A DNA stretch of 64,000 nt, from assembly GCF_006337125.1 (NCBI RefSeq), contig NZ_CP040887.1:806001-870000 (forward strand), read 5' to 3'. This DNA is from Serinicoccus chungangensis. Its GTDB lineage: Bacteria; Actinomycetota; Actinomycetes; Actinomycetales; Dermatophilaceae. Made by a program: the position numbers and the translations under genes. Below the pieces are notes generated by a model, which was not told the DNA's origin, made no database searches, and saw only the letters and a program-made list of their open reading frames with translations. Positions 1 through 10,585 of this stretch are shown here, one piece after another (position 1 is the first letter of the stretch; each line of letters begins with the position of its first letter).

Positions 1-1
1 C

Positions 2-868
2 GGCGACGAGGAGATCGACTCGGTGACCGGCGTCTCCTACGAGATCGGCTCGGGCACCATGCTCGACGGGCTCGACACGGCGCTGCGCGGCACCAAGGCC
101 GGGGACACGGTGGAGTTCCAGTCCCCGCTCGCCGGTGGGGACCGCAAGGGCGAGAAGGCCGACGTCACGGTGACCGTGCAGGCCGCCAAGGAGCGCGAGC
201 TGCCCGAGCTGGACGACGAGTTCGCCCAGCTGGCGAGCCAGTTCGACACCATGGACGAGCTGCGGGCCGACCTGGCCCAGCAGGCCGAGCAGGGCGCCCG
301 CTTCGAGCAGGGCGTCGCGGCCCGCGACAAGGTCCTCGAGGCCATGCTCGCCATGGTCGAGATCCCGGTGCCGGACAGCCTCGTCGAGGCCGAGGTGCAC
401 CGTCACCTCGAGGGCGAGAACCGCCTGGAGGACGATGAGCACCGTGCCGAGGTGACCGAGTCGACGACCAAGGCCATGCAGACGCAGTTCCTGCTCGACG
501 CGCTGGTCAAGCGCGACGAGGTCGAGGTCGACCAGGGCGAGCTCATCGAGTACATCATGATGACCGCGCAGCAGTACGGCATGAACGCCCAGCAGTTCGC
601 GCAGCAGATCGACCAGCAGAACCAGGTGCCCGCGATGGTCGCCGAGGTCGGCCGCCGCAAGGCGCTGGCCAACGTCCTGGAGCAGGCCACGGTCACCGAC
701 ACCGACGGCAACGTGGTCGACCTGGACGCCATCGAGGGTGACGACGAGGACGAGGTCGCCGCCGGTGACCAGGTCATGGAGGCCGGCGACGAGGTCGTCG
801 ACGCCGACGAGACCGACCCCGTCGACGAGGCCGACGCCTCCGACGAGGACACCGCCGCCAAGGCCTGA
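2..868 (+). CDS. tig: trigger factor, 5' end outside window
   Basis: Carboxy-terminal part of trigger factor, the ribosome-associated chaperone and peptidyl-prolyl isomerase that shields nascent chains. The frame is already open at the first bases, so the ribosome-binding domain lies outside the window. Visible are the end of the FKBP-like domain (VSYEIGSG, GLDTALRG), the helical chaperone arms, and a tail of about 50 residues dominated by Asp, Glu and Ala, as is common in actinobacterial trigger factors. It stands upstream of clpP1-clpP2-clpX, the usual order, but a palindrome-flanked DUF559 gene and a transporter intervene here. A perfect 21-bp hairpin followed by a T-rich stretch begins 17 bases after the stop and could act as its terminator. 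Confidence 0.95.
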   Translation, partial: GDEEIDSVTGVSYEIGSGTMLDGLDTALRGTKAGDTVEFQSPLAGGDRKGEKADVTVTVQAAKERELPELDDEFAQLASQFDTMDELRADLAQQAEQGARFEQGVAARDKVLEAMLAMVEIPVPDSLVEAEVHRHLEGENRLEDDEHRAEVTESTTKAMQTQFLLDALVKRDEVEVDQGELIEYIMMTAQQYGMNAQQFAQQIDQQNQVPAMVAEVGRRKALANVLEQATVTDTDGNVVDLDAIEGDDEDEVAAGDQVMEAGDEVVDADETDPVDEADASDEDTAAKA

Positions 869-881
869 CCCTCCACGCACG

Positions 882-945
882 GTGCGCGACTGCACCGGGT
901 ATGCCGCCCAGCAGGGCGATCTCACGGCATACCCGGTGCAGTCGC
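882..945. repeat. palindrome 1L, left flank of DUF559 module 1
   Basis: Perfect 21-bp inverted repeat (886-906 with 925-945) around an 18-base loop, followed by a T-rich stretch at 946-952. Each arm contains the octamer GGTATGCC/GGCATACC. A second copy in the same orientation lies exactly 1,100 bp downstream at 1982-2049, just after the stop of the DUF559 gene, so the two form a direct repeat bracketing that gene. As RNA it could also terminate tig. Confidence 0.85.
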
Positions 946-968
946 TATTTTTCTTGCTCGGGGTGGGC

Positions 969-977
969 TGTGGACAA
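969..977 (+). promoter_or_regulatory. TGTGGACAA box upstream of DUF559 gene 1
   Basis: Reverse complement TTGTCCACA, identical to the DnaA-box consensus I recall for Streptomyces and mycobacteria. It ends 39 nt before the proposed ATG. The same or nearly the same nonamer lies 40 and 39 nt before the starts at 16098 and 47051, so it belongs to this gene family. A -10-like CACGCT (1005-1010) sits 6 nt before the ATG, suggesting a leaderless message. Confidence 0.6.
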
Positions 978-1016
978 CGTCTGCGAGCACGGGAGGGGAG
1001 CGGGCACGCTGGCTCG

Positions 1017-1943
1017 ATGAGCCAGCCTGAGGGGAGCGCCGAGGGGTTCACGGCGATGCCGTTCACGTACCGCCGTGCGCGCGAGGCGGGGATGACGCGG
1101 GCGCAGCTGCACCGGGACCACGTGTGCCTGCTGCGCGGCGTGTATGTCGACCGCCGGGTGCGGGTGGACGGCTACGTGCGCGCACGGGCCGTGCTGCTGG
1201 TCGCGCCGGCCGACGCCTTCGCGTCCCACCACACCGCCGCAGGGCTGTGGGGTGGCGTCGTCCCGCACGCGGTGCGTCCGCACGTCAGCGTGCCGACGGG
1301 GCGGCCGCGGTCGGCCCGCGAGGATCTCGTCGTGCACGCCTCGTCGCGGGAGCCGGTGGTCTTCCGGGGTCAGCGGGTCACGACGCCGCTGGACACCTTC
1401 CTCGACTGCGCGCGCGTCCTCGACCTCGTCGACCTGGTGGTGCTGGGTGACAGCCTCGTCGCCCGACGCCGGATCACGCCCGAGCGGCTGGGGCAGGGTG
1501 CGCAGGAGTCGACGGGCCGGGGCTCCCGCCTCGCCCGGCGAGCGGCCGGCCTCGTCCGGGCCGGCGTGGACTCACCCATGGAGACCCGGGCGCGGATGCT
1601 GCGCGTGCTCTCGGGCCTTCCCGAGCTCGAGACAGACCTGCGCTTCCACGACGACCGGGGGGACCTGATGCGGCGGCTCGACGCGGGGGACCGGGCGACA
1701 CGGACCGCGGTGGAGTACGACGGGCGGCACCACGTCGAGCGGGAGGACCAGTGGGAGGCGGACCTCGGGCGCCGGGAGGACTTCGAGGACGCTGCGTGGC
1801 GCATCGTCGTGCTCGTCGGCGCCGACATCTATCGCACGCCGGGCCGGACGGTGGAGCGTCTGCGCCGGATCTTCGCGCAGCGGGGCATCCCGCTCGGGCC
1901 GCCGAGCGACGAGTGGCGCCGCCACTTCCCGGGACGAGGCTGA
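1017..1943 (+). CDS. DUF559-type putative nuclease, palindrome-flanked module 1
   Basis: 308-residue protein with an amino-terminal region resembling the winged-helix AbiEi antitoxin family (REAGMTRAQLHRDHVCLLRG) and a carboxy-terminal DUF559/Vsr-like segment. The core LDAG..., AVEYDGRHH and a later basic helix followed by WRIVVLVG fits the D...E-x-D layout of small PD-(D/E)xK folds. No partner toxin is adjacent. Clear homologues in this window lie at 16098 and 47051. I chose ATG 1017 because it keeps the same spacing to the upstream TGTGGACAA box as in those two genes; ATG 1056 is the alternative. The gene lies between direct copies of a long palindrome (882-945, 1982-2049). Nuclease activity is inferred from family membership only. 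Confidence 0.75.
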   Translation: MSQPEGSAEGFTAMPFTYRRAREAGMTRAQLHRDHVCLLRGVYVDRRVRVDGYVRARAVLLVAPADAFASHHTAAGLWGGVVPHAVRPHVSVPTGRPRSAREDLVVHASSREPVVFRGQRVTTPLDTFLDCARVLDLVDLVVLGDSLVARRRITPERLGQGAQESTGRGSRLARRAAGLVRAGVDSPMETRARMLRVLSGLPELETDLRFHDDRGDLMRRLDAGDRATRTAVEYDGRHHVEREDQWEADLGRREDFEDAAWRIVVLVGADIYRTPGRTVERLRRIFAQRGIPLGPPSDEWRRHFPGRG

Positions 1944-1981
1944 GGGTCCGCACGCGCTCGACGAGACCGGCTGCGGCCGCG

Positions 1982-2049
1982 GTGCGCGACTGCACCGGAT
2001 GTGTCGCCCAGCAGGGGGATTTCGCGACATACCCGGTGCAGTCGCGCAC
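1982..2049. repeat. palindrome 1R, right flank of DUF559 module 1
   Basis: Second copy of the module-1 palindrome, with arms of 26 bases (1982-2007, 2024-2049) matching at 24 positions. Compared with the left copy, the C904-G927 pair is replaced by T2004-A2027, a compensatory change that keeps the stem. Another change gives a G-T pair (2001-2030) and one leaves a mismatch (1999-2032). It starts 38 nt after the DUF559 stop and also separates that gene from the convergent transporter gene. Confidence 0.85.
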
Positions 2050-2092
2050 TGTGCGGGCCGGGAGGGGAGGGCCGGGGTGGGCCGGGGAGCGG

Positions 2093-3022
2093 TCAGCGCA
2101 GGGCGTCGGCGGGCGCGGGGGCGCGGACCGAGGGGCGCTGCGCCCGGTGCTCGTGCAGCGACAGGGCCACCACGGTGGTGACGACGACCGCCATGCCCAG
2201 CCACTGCGTGGGCTCCGGCCGGCTGCTGAAGGCGACGACGCCGATGAGGGCGGCGGTGAGGGGGAAGGTGAGCTCGGCGAGGGTGGCCCGCGCGGCGGGG
2301 GTGTGCCGCAGCGCCCGGTAGTAGAGCGTCATGGCCGCGAGCCCGGGCAGCAGGACGAGCGCGAGGATGGACGGCGCCGCGGACAGCGGCACCGCGAGCG
2401 GGGTCCCGGTGAAGCCGGCGATGACCGCGAGCGTGACCAGGCCGACGAAGAAGCGCAGGGCGGTGAGGTCGACGAAGCGCAGCTCGGCGCTGGCCGCCCG
2501 GCCCAGGACCGTCCCGGCCGCCCACAGGGCGGCGGCACCCAGGGCCAGCAGCGCCGCCTGGGCCGAGCTCACGCTCACCGCGAGGGGGTCGGGGAAGGTC
2601 ATCAGCCACGCCCCGACGACCGCGGGCACGAGGAAGAGCAGGTAGGACCGGCGCAGGCGCTCGCCCAGCAGCACCGCGGCCAGGGCCAGGGCGATGAAGG
2701 GCTGCAGCTTCTGCAGGACCTGGGGCGTGATGGGGTCGCCCAGCCGGAAGGCGGCGGTGAACAGCGTCGTCGCCAGCGCCGAGCTGCCGGCGCCGATGAC
2801 GAGGACGCTCACCTGCGTGCGCGGCGTCGCGGCCCGCCACCGGCGCAGGGCCGGCACGAGCCACGGCAGCAGGGCCAGGGTGAGCAGCACGTGCTCCCAG
2901 AAGACGATGGCCAGGGACGGCAGCTCCTGGGCGAGGGGGCCGCGCCAGAGGGCGGAGAGCCCCCAGAGCGAGGCGGCCAGGGCCACCAGCCAGGTGCGGT
3001 CGGTGCGGGAGGTGGCGGTCAC
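2093..3022 (-). CDS. EamA-type DMT-superfamily transporter
   Basis: 309-residue integral membrane protein with two repeats of about five hydrophobic helices, the layout of EamA/RhaT drug/metabolite transporters. Recognisable pieces are [13 protein letters not shown] in helix 1, the LLGERLRR loop closing the first repeat, and the second repeat ending with [18 protein letters not shown]. The substrate cannot be read from sequence; family members export amino acids, nucleobases or other small metabolites. It is convergent with DUF559 gene 1 and divergent from clpP1, sharing the roughly 200-bp region 3023-3222. The ATG opens directly onto the first helix after a short polar leader. Confidence 0.85.
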   Translation of the reverse strand: MTATSRTDRTWLVALAASLWGLSALWRGPLAQELPSLAIVFWEHVLLTLALLPWLVPALRRWRAATPRTQVSVLVIGAGSSALATTLFTAAFRLGDPITPQVLQKLQPFIALALAAVLLGERLRRSYLLFLVPAVVGAWLMTFPDPLAVSVSSAQAALLALGAAALWAAGTVLGRAASAELRFVDLTALRFFVGLVTLAVIAGFTGTPLAVPLSAAPSILALVLLPGLAAMTLYYRALRHTPAARATLAELTFPLTAALIGVVAFSSRPEPTQWLGMAVVVTTVVALSLHEHRAQRPSVRAPAPADALR

Positions 3023-3105
3023 CGGTCAAGCCTAGAACGCCGGGGGGCCGAGCGCCGACGGGCGGGCGCCGCGGCCCCGCGCACCCGTGGCCGGGTGGGG
3101 CAGTG

Positions 3106-3116
3106 CGCTCACGGCG
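3106..3116. promoter_or_regulatory. ClgR-like operator upstream of clpP1
   Basis: CGCTCACGGCG matches the core CGCYNANRGCG that I recall for the corynebacterial ClgR operator. It lies about 43 bp upstream of a -10-like TAGGGT (3159-3164) in front of clpP1, a position suited to an activator. A second match precedes clpX (4657-4667). ClgR is the known activator of clpP genes in actinobacteria; its binding here is inferred. Confidence 0.55.
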
Positions 3117-3222
3117 AACATCACCCCGGTGCGGGAGTGTCGTGCCCGGGCCGGGCGTTAGGGTCACTGACAAGCACAGGTGCCGCACGGCATACCCCGG
3201 ACGAAGCGAGGGAAAGCAGCAC

Positions 3223-3831
3223 ATGACTGAGGACACCACCATGGCCGAGCGCCCGGCACAGGCCGGCCTGGACGACCAGATCTACAACCGGCTCCTCAAG
3301 GAGCGCATCATCTTCCTGGGCTCGGACGTGCGCGACGACAACGCCAACGCCATCTGCGCCCAGCTGCTCCTCCTGGCCGCGGAGGACCCGGAGAAGGACA
3401 TCTGGCTCTACATCAACTCTCCGGGCGGCTCGGTGACCGCCGGCATGGCGATCTTCGACACCATGCAGTGGATCCCCAACGACGTCGCCACCGTCGCGAT
3501 GGGCCTGGCCGCCTCGATGGGGCAGTTCCTGCTCTCCGCGGGCGCCCCCGGCAAGCGCTACGCCACCCCGCACGCCCGGGTGATGATGCACCAGCCCTCG
3601 GGCGGCATCGGCGGCACCGCCTCCGACATCAAGATCCAGGCCGAGCAGATGCTGCACATCAAGCAGCAGATGGCCGAGCTCATCGCCGAGCACACCGGGC
3701 AGAGCGTCGAGCAGATCACCCGCGACTCCGACCGCGACCGGTGGTTCACCGCGGCCGAGGCCAAGGACTACGGCTTCGTCGACCACGTCTACGAGCGCTC
3801 CGGCGACGCGCCGTCGTCGCCCACCTCCTGA
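3223..3831 (+). CDS. clpP1: ATP-dependent Clp protease proteolytic subunit 1
   Basis: 202-residue ClpP serine peptidase, a ring component of the cytosolic Clp protease that degrades unfolded and tagged proteins handed over by ClpX or ClpC. The catalytic Ser lies in AASMGQF, the His in MMHQPSGG and the Asp in [17 protein letters not shown] is the conserved loop preceding the active site. I chose ATG 3223, with purine-rich GAGGGAAAG upstream; ATG 3241 is possible and would shorten the propeptide-like leader. clpP2 follows after 37 nt, so the two form the usual actinobacterial heteromeric ClpP1P2 operon, probably ClgR-activated given the upstream box. Confidence 0.95.
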   Translation: MTEDTTMAERPAQAGLDDQIYNRLLKERIIFLGSDVRDDNANAICAQLLLLAAEDPEKDIWLYINSPGGSVTAGMAIFDTMQWIPNDVATVAMGLAASMGQFLLSAGAPGKRYATPHARVMMHQPSGGIGGTASDIKIQAEQMLHIKQQMAELIAEHTGQSVEQITRDSDRDRWFTAAEAKDYGFVDHVYERSGDAPSSPTS

Positions 3832-3868
3832 CCGGCCACCCGCACGCGACAAGAGAGCTGATCTCCCC

Positions 3869-4576
3869 ATGACCTACCCCCAGCAGCACAGCCCCTACGC
3901 CGGTGGCGCCTGGATGGGCACCCCCGCGCAGCCCGGTGGCGGGATCGCGGCGCCGCTCGCGCCGAGCAGCCGCTACATCCTGCCGCAGTTCGAGGAGCGC
4001 ACCTCCTACGGCACCAAGCGCCAGGACCCCTACACCAAGCTGTTCGAGGACCGGATCATCTTCCTCGGCGTCCAGGTCGACGACGCGTCGGCCGACGACA
4101 TCATCGCCCAGCTCATCGTGCTGGAGAGCCAGGACCCGGACCGCGACATCCTCATGTACATCAACTCACCCGGTGGGTCGTTCACCGCGCTGACCGCGAT
4201 CTACGACACGATGCAGTACATCAAGCCGGACGTGCAGACCTTCGTCATCGGCCAGGCCGCGTCGGCGGCCGCCGTGCTGCTGGCGGCCGGGGCGCCGGGC
4301 AAGCGGTTCGCGCTGCCCAACGCCCGGGTGCTCATCCACCAGCCGGCCCTGGCGGGCGGCGACTACGGCCAGGCCTCCGACATCGAGATCCAGGCCAACG
4401 AGGTGCTGCGCATGCGCACCTGGCTCGAGGAGACCTGGGCCAAGCACTCGGGGCGCACCCCCGAGCAGGTCCAGAAGGACATCGAGCGCGACAAGATCCT
4501 CACGGCGGCCGAGGCCAAGGAGTACGGCCTCGTCGACGAGGTCCTCGCCTCGCGCAAGGCCTCGCTGGACGACTGA
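3869..4576 (+). CDS. clpP2: ATP-dependent Clp protease proteolytic subunit 2
   Basis: 235-residue ClpP paralogue with an intact triad: Ser in GQAASAAAV, His in LIHQPALAG, Asp in DIERDKI. The long amino-terminal extension rich in Gly, Pro and Ala (about residues 1-35, before [10 protein letters not shown]) is typical of actinobacterial ClpP2 and is removed during maturation in studied homologues. It pairs with ClpP1 into a double ring and docks ClpX. It is transcribed with clpP1 and followed by a strong GC hairpin at 4590-4625. Confidence 0.95.
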   Translation: MTYPQQHSPYAGGAWMGTPAQPGGGIAAPLAPSSRYILPQFEERTSYGTKRQDPYTKLFEDRIIFLGVQVDDASADDIIAQLIVLESQDPDRDILMYINSPGGSFTALTAIYDTMQYIKPDVQTFVIGQAASAAAVLLAAGAPGKRFALPNARVLIHQPALAGGDYGQASDIEIQANEVLRMRTWLEETWAKHSGRTPEQVQKDIERDKILTAAEAKEYGLVDEVLASRKASLDD

Positions 4577-4589
4577 GGTCCCGAGGTAT

Positions 4590-4625
4590 GCCGACGGCCG
4601 GGTCCGCGCGGACCCGGCCGTCGGC
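4590..4625 (+). terminator. 36-bp perfect palindrome after clpP2
   Basis: Two 18-base arms (4590-4607, 4608-4625) are exact reverse complements with no intervening bases, so the RNA would fold into a GC-rich hairpin with a minimal loop. There is no U tract, as is common for terminators in GC-rich actinobacteria. It lies 14 nt after the clpP2 stop and separates clpP1P2 from the clpX promoter. Confidence 0.75.
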
Positions 4626-4656
4626 CTCCCCGTCGCCGCGCCGGCGCAGGTGGTTG

Positions 4657-4667
4657 CGCTGACAGCG
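4657..4667. promoter_or_regulatory. ClgR-like operator upstream of clpX
   Basis: CGCTGACAGCG fits the same CGCYNANRGCG core as the box at 3106-3116 and is itself nearly symmetric (CGCTG-A-CAGCG). A -10-like TAGCGT follows at 4731-4736. Two matches in the two clp promoter regions make chance less likely, though binding is untested. Confidence 0.5.
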
Positions 4668-4802
4668 GACAGCGGGCACCAACACGCGGGCGACGCCCGG
4701 AAAACCCTGCCCAAACCCCTCCCGGCAAGGTAGCGTCGGGCGGACAGGACGGGCCCGGCCCGTCCGACGGACCGCAGGCCCGAGCTCAGGAAGGACGACC
4801 AG

Positions 4803-6080
<1,278 letters not shown>

Positions 6081-6083
6081 CCC

Positions 6084-6193
6084 TGCACCGGACGCGCGTT
6101 CAGGACGCACCGGACGCATGGCGGTGCCGCACCGGACGCGTGGCGGTGCCGCACCGGACGCATGGCGGTGCCGCACCGGACGCGTGGCGGTGC
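6084..6193. repeat. 22-bp tandem repeat array, left flank of DUF202 pair
   Basis: Five 22-bp units (6084-6105 diverged, then 6106, 6128, 6150 and 6172), each opening with GCACCGGACGC and, in the last four, closing with TGGCGGTGCC. Each intact unit is a small inverted repeat (GCACCG/CGGTGC). Base 12 alternates A, G, A, G, implying duplication of a 44-bp dimer. It fills the convergent gap between clpX and the DUF202 genes; related units in opposite orientation lie on the far side at 7027-7114. Confidence 0.85.
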
Positions 6194-6224
6194 CGCTCGG
6201 GCCGACCCTGCGCCTCTGCGCGCG

Positions 6225-6581
6225 TCAGCCGAGCCGCTCCAGCCCCACCTGGGTGACGTAGACCGCCGCGGCGAGCGCGACGACCCCCAGCGACGCGCTG
6301 GCGACGGCGAAGGCGAGGCCGTCACCCGCCAGCGTGTCCTCCTGGTGCAGCCACCGATGGACCCGTCGGTAGCGCTGGGTCGCCCGGTGGTAGGCCCACC
6401 CGGCACCCGCCACCCCCGCAGCACCCACGAGGGCGGCCGTGACGAGGCCGAGGCGGTCACCGGCATACCGGGCGATCGCGGCGGACACCACCGCCAGCGC
6501 GAGCGCCGTCCGGCGCCACGCGAGCAGCGTGCGCTCCGGCTGCAGCCCGGGGTCGTAGGGGCGGTCGGGCGCGGTGCTCAC
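6225..6581 (-). CDS. DUF202 family membrane protein (second of pair)
   Basis: 118-residue membrane protein of the YidH/DUF202 family. It opens with a short polar segment and the family signature PERTLLAWRRTALAL, then three hydrophobic helices separated by a basic loop (YHRATQRYRRVHRW). The role of DUF202 proteins is unknown. The GTG start at 6581-6579 overlaps the stop of the preceding DUF202 gene by 4 nt, so the two are translationally coupled and may form a heteromer. The pair is enclosed by inverted 22-bp repeat arrays. Confidence 0.8.
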   Translation of the reverse strand: MSTAPDRPYDPGLQPERTLLAWRRTALALAVVSAAIARYAGDRLGLVTAALVGAAGVAGAGWAYHRATQRYRRVHRWLHQEDTLAGDGLAFAVASASLGVVALAAAVYVTQVGLERLG

Positions 6582-6949
6582 GCGAGCAGGCCTGCCGCGA
6601 CGAGCAGGATGGCCAGCAGCACGCCGACGGCGATGACCGCACCGATGGTGAGGGGTGGGAGGGTCCGACCCTCGCGCATCGCGCGCTCCACGCGGAACCA
6701 GCCGACCCACGCCTGCACCGCCGCCAGCATCCCGAGGACGACGAAGACGGCGGAGGCCGCCAGCCGGTACCCCGGCGCGATGGGCACCGCCAGCGCCTCG
6801 AGCGCCACCCCGGCCGCCAGGAAGGCCAGCGCGGTGCGGATCCAGGCGAGGAAGGTGCGCTCGTTGGCCAGGCTGAACCGCGGGTCGGGGTCGCTGCCCA
6901 GGGCGTAGACCGACCGGGGGAACCGGGCGCGCCCGGAGCCCTTGCTCAT
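6578..6949 (-). CDS. DUF202/YidH family membrane protein (first of pair)
   Basis: 123-residue member of the same family, with the signature FSLANERTFLAWIRTALAFLA at about residues 25-45 followed by two further hydrophobic helices, the last ending at the stop (VGVLLAILLVAAGLLA). ATG 6949 is used; the GTG one codon earlier is possible. Its position ahead of a second DUF202 gene with a GTGA overlap is a common bacterial arrangement. No biochemical role is established. The 77 bases before the upstream 22-bp array hold its promoter region, with no clear -10. Confidence 0.8.
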   Translation of the reverse strand: MSKGSGRARFPRSVYALGSDPDPRFSLANERTFLAWIRTALAFLAAGVALEALAVPIAPGYRLAASAVFVVLGMLAAVQAWVGWFRVERAMREGRTLPPLTIGAVIAVGVLLAILLVAAGLLA

Positions 6950-7026
6950 CACCGGGTGGTCGGGTCGGCGCGGGCTGTCATGGCGCCAGCATAGGCAGGG
7001 AGGTATGCCTCGGGTGCGGGTTCGCC

Positions 7027-7114
7027 GCGCGTCCGGTGCGGCCCGACCGTGCGTCCGGTGCGGCGCGACGGCGCGTCCGGTGCGCTCCTAGCGCGCGTCC
7101 GGTGCGGTGTGCCG
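7027..7114. repeat. 22-bp repeat array, right flank of DUF202 pair, inverted
   Basis: Four 22-bp-spaced units (7027, 7049, 7071, 7093), each carrying GCGTCCGGTGCG, the reverse complement of the start of the left-array units at 6084-6193. Period and core are thus shared, in opposite orientation. The last unit lies inside the 3' end of the membrane-protein gene ending at 7088 and supplies its carboxy-terminal TAPDAR. Confidence 0.8.
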
Positions 7115-7645
7115 CTGACGCAGGCGGGCGTAGCCGAGGAGCGCCGCCGCCAGCAGGGCCAGCCCGACGATGCTGGGCACCGGCCCGGCGCCCCCGCTCG
7201 CGCCGCCCCCGGCGGCCAGCGCCGCGAGACCCCAGACCAGGGTGACCGCCGCGGCGACGACGCCGACGCGGGCGGCATACCGGACGAGGACGGAGCGGGG
7301 CACCGTCGCCTGGGGCGGCACCGAGGCCGCGAGGGCGGCGCTGGCGTGCACCAGCAGCAGGCTCCACGCCGCGGGCAGCAGCGCCCAGTGCCACGGCCCC
7401 GGGACGGCGGCCCACCAGGCCGCGACCGCCCACACGAGGAAGAAGGCCGGCATGACGCCGGCGGGCTGGGCCACCACGAGCGCGCCCAGCACGACCGTGC
7501 CGATCCACACGACCGGCCCCCCGCCGCCGGCCGCGACGAGGCACAGCGCGAAGACCACCGACCCCGCCAGCGCCACCAGCCGCACCCGCAGGTGGCTGGG
7601 GGAGGCGGTCCGCAGGTTGACCCAGTGCTCGCGCAGCTCGCCCAT
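7088..7645 (-). CDS. small integral membrane protein at the end of the MoxR/DUF58 operon
   Basis: 185-residue protein with about six hydrophobic segments separated by very short loops and no recognised catalytic motif. It is the last gene of a five-gene minus-strand operon; its ATG overlaps the DUF58 stop by one base (TGATG). The position often holds a transglutaminase-fold membrane protein in other actinobacteria, but no Cys-His-Asp triad is visible here. The extreme carboxy terminus derives from a copy of the 22-bp intergenic repeat, so the stop may recently have moved. I cannot assign a function. Confidence 0.65.
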   Translation of the reverse strand: MGELREHWVNLRTASPSHLRVRLVALAGSVVFALCLVAAGGGGPVVWIGTVVLGALVVAQPAGVMPAFFLVWAVAAWWAAVPGPWHWALLPAAWSLLLVHASAALAASVPPQATVPRSVLVRYAARVGVVAAAVTLVWGLAALAAGGGASGGAGPVPSIVGLALLAAALLGYARLRQRHTAPDAR

Positions 7646-9008
7646 CAGGCACCCACCCGGCGTCGGCGGCGGGCCAGCTCCAGCAGCACGACGTCCAGGC
7701 TGCCCGGGCCCAGCCAGGGCACCACCGCGACGCCCTGCGCCCGGATCGCCCGGATCTCCCGGTCCCGCTCCAGCATCCGGATGCGCCAGGCGGTCCGCGC
7801 CAGGGGGTCGTGCTCGCCGCTGGGCGCGACCCGCGCCACGGCCTCGCCCAGGGCGTCCACCACGACGACCGAGGTGCCGCGCGCCGCGAGGGTCGCGGCC
7901 TGGGTGAGGGCGTCGGGGGACACGAGGGAGGAGATCATGACGACGAGGGTCCCCGAGCCGATCCCGAGGTGGACCCGCCGCGGGTCGGTCTGCTCGTCCA
8001 CCGAGGCCTGCACCCCGGTGAGCGTGTCGAGGATCCGCACCCCGTGCCGCCGACCGGTGCCGGTCGGGACGACGAGGGGGGTGCGGGCCGAGAGCACCCG
8101 CAGGCTCACCCGGTCGCCCTGGTGCAGGAAGTGCTCGGCGACCGCGGCCGCGGCCCGCACCGACCGGTCCAGCGAGCTCACGTCGCCGTCCAGGCCGCCG
8201 GAGCGGCCCAGGTCGTAGTGCGCGTCGACGAGCACGGCCACGTGGGTGTCCTGGTCGGCGTAGCTCGAGGTCACGTGCAGCTCCCCGGTGCGGCTCGAGC
8301 GGGGCCAGTGGATGCGCCGCAGCCGGTCGCCGACCTGGAACGGGCGGATGGTCGCGAACTCGCTGCCCTCCCCGGGCCGGCTCGAGCGGTGCATCCCCAC
8401 CAGCCCGCGCGGGTGCGGCGCGGGGGCCGAGGTGTCGAAGGCCGCCGGCTGCGGCAGCACGCGCAGCCCCTGGGCCTCCATCGACAGCGGCCCCCACCGG
8501 TAGGACCCCCAGGCGCTCGCGGCGGCGACCTGCAGCGGACCGATCCGGCGCACGCCCCACCGGGTCACCCGGACCCCGACGAGCAGCCGCCGGTAGCCCT
8601 GCACCTGGGGCCCGTCGGCGTCGGCCACCGCGCACGTCCGCTGCACGAGCAGGCCGTCGCTGTCCCGGGCCTGGCGCATCCGCTCCTGCAGGACGGCGGT
8701 CACGAAGGGCGCGGGGGTCAGGGCCGCCGACAGCACCTCGGCCCCCTCCACGGGCTCGAGGTCGGCCACGGCGAGCGCCTGGTCGCCCTCGCGCACCTGC
8801 CCGTGCGAGAGCCCGAACCGGTGGTCGGGGCGCTCCTGGGGCCGGGTCGCCAGGCTCCACGCCAGCACGAGCGCGAGCGGGCTGACCAGCACGAGCAGGT
8901 CCGGGCGCCGGAACACCAGCGCCACCGGAGCGATGGCGAGCACCGCGACCAGGCAGCGCTGGAGGGCGTGCGTGGGCCGCCACGCGTCCGCCCGCTCGAA
9001 GGCCGCCA

Positions 9009-9009
<1 letters not shown>
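7645..9009 (-). CDS. DUF58 domain protein
   Basis: 454-residue protein with two amino-terminal membrane helices (about residues 18-55), a beta-rich middle part and a carboxy-terminal vWA-like DUF58 domain. The DUF58 hallmark GDRLRRIHWPRSSRTGELHV is plain, followed by vWA-type segments (VAVLVDAHYDLG, GSGTLVVMISSL). DUF58 proteins are regularly encoded beside MoxR AAA+ ATPases and are thought to work with them in envelope or protein-complex maturation. Start and stop overlap the neighbours by single bases (TGATG), indicating coupling. Confidence 0.85.
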
Positions 9010-10039
<1,030 letters not shown>

Positions 10040-10043
<4 letters not shown>

Positions 10044-10585
10044 AGCTTCTCGACTCCTTCGATGGCGGTATGCAGCGCGCTCCGGCTGCGTCTGCGGGTG
10101 TCCGTGGGGGGGTGCTCGAGGTAGGCGACCAGGTGCGGGTCCAGCAGCGCCCGGGCCCGCTCGGGCTGGGTCTCGAGGTCCACGTCGTGGTGGGCGAGCA
10201 GCCGCTCCGCGGCCAGCTCGCGGATGACGGGGTAGATGTCGTCGCGACGGTCGTCGCGCTCCAGGGCGTCCCGCAGGTCGCGCCGCAGCCGCAGCAGGCG
10301 GTAGTCCATGGCGTCGGGGGGTGCCGCCTCCTGGCGCGGGGTCGAGACCCAGTAGGCCTGCTCGACGTCGCGGGCGGTCGTGCTCAGGCCCCAGGTGAGC
10401 AACCCGCCCACCAGGCCGGCGAGCACGACGACGAGCAGGGCCAGCGGCCAGGCGTAGGGCAGGGCGCCGATGAAGAAGAGCAGGCCGCCGAGGAGGCCGG
10501 CGATGACGAGCCCCGGCACGAGGTGCCGGCGGATCTCGCCGGCGAGCGGCTGCGGCCGCAGGTGCGGCGGGAGGGACCTGGTCAT
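10040..10585 (-). CDS. membrane protein of unknown function in the MoxR operon
   Basis: 181-residue protein with two adjacent hydrophobic helices at about residues 24-70 (VPGLVIAGLLGGLLFF, ALLVVVLAGLVGGLL) and a charged cytosolic tail rich in Arg, Asp and Glu. No known domain is recognisable. The 4-nt overlaps with both the DUF4129 gene upstream and moxR downstream put it firmly in the operon, so a structural role in the same membrane complex is the simplest inference. Confidence 0.7.

Noticed and set aside
969..977. Chromosomal origin of replication
   Set aside because: A single DnaA-like nonamer with no cluster, no AT-rich unwinding element and no dnaA/dnaN/gyrB genes.
6084..6193. CRISPR array
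   Set aside because: Units are contiguous 22-mers with no variable spacers and no cas genes nearby; it is a plain tandem repeat.
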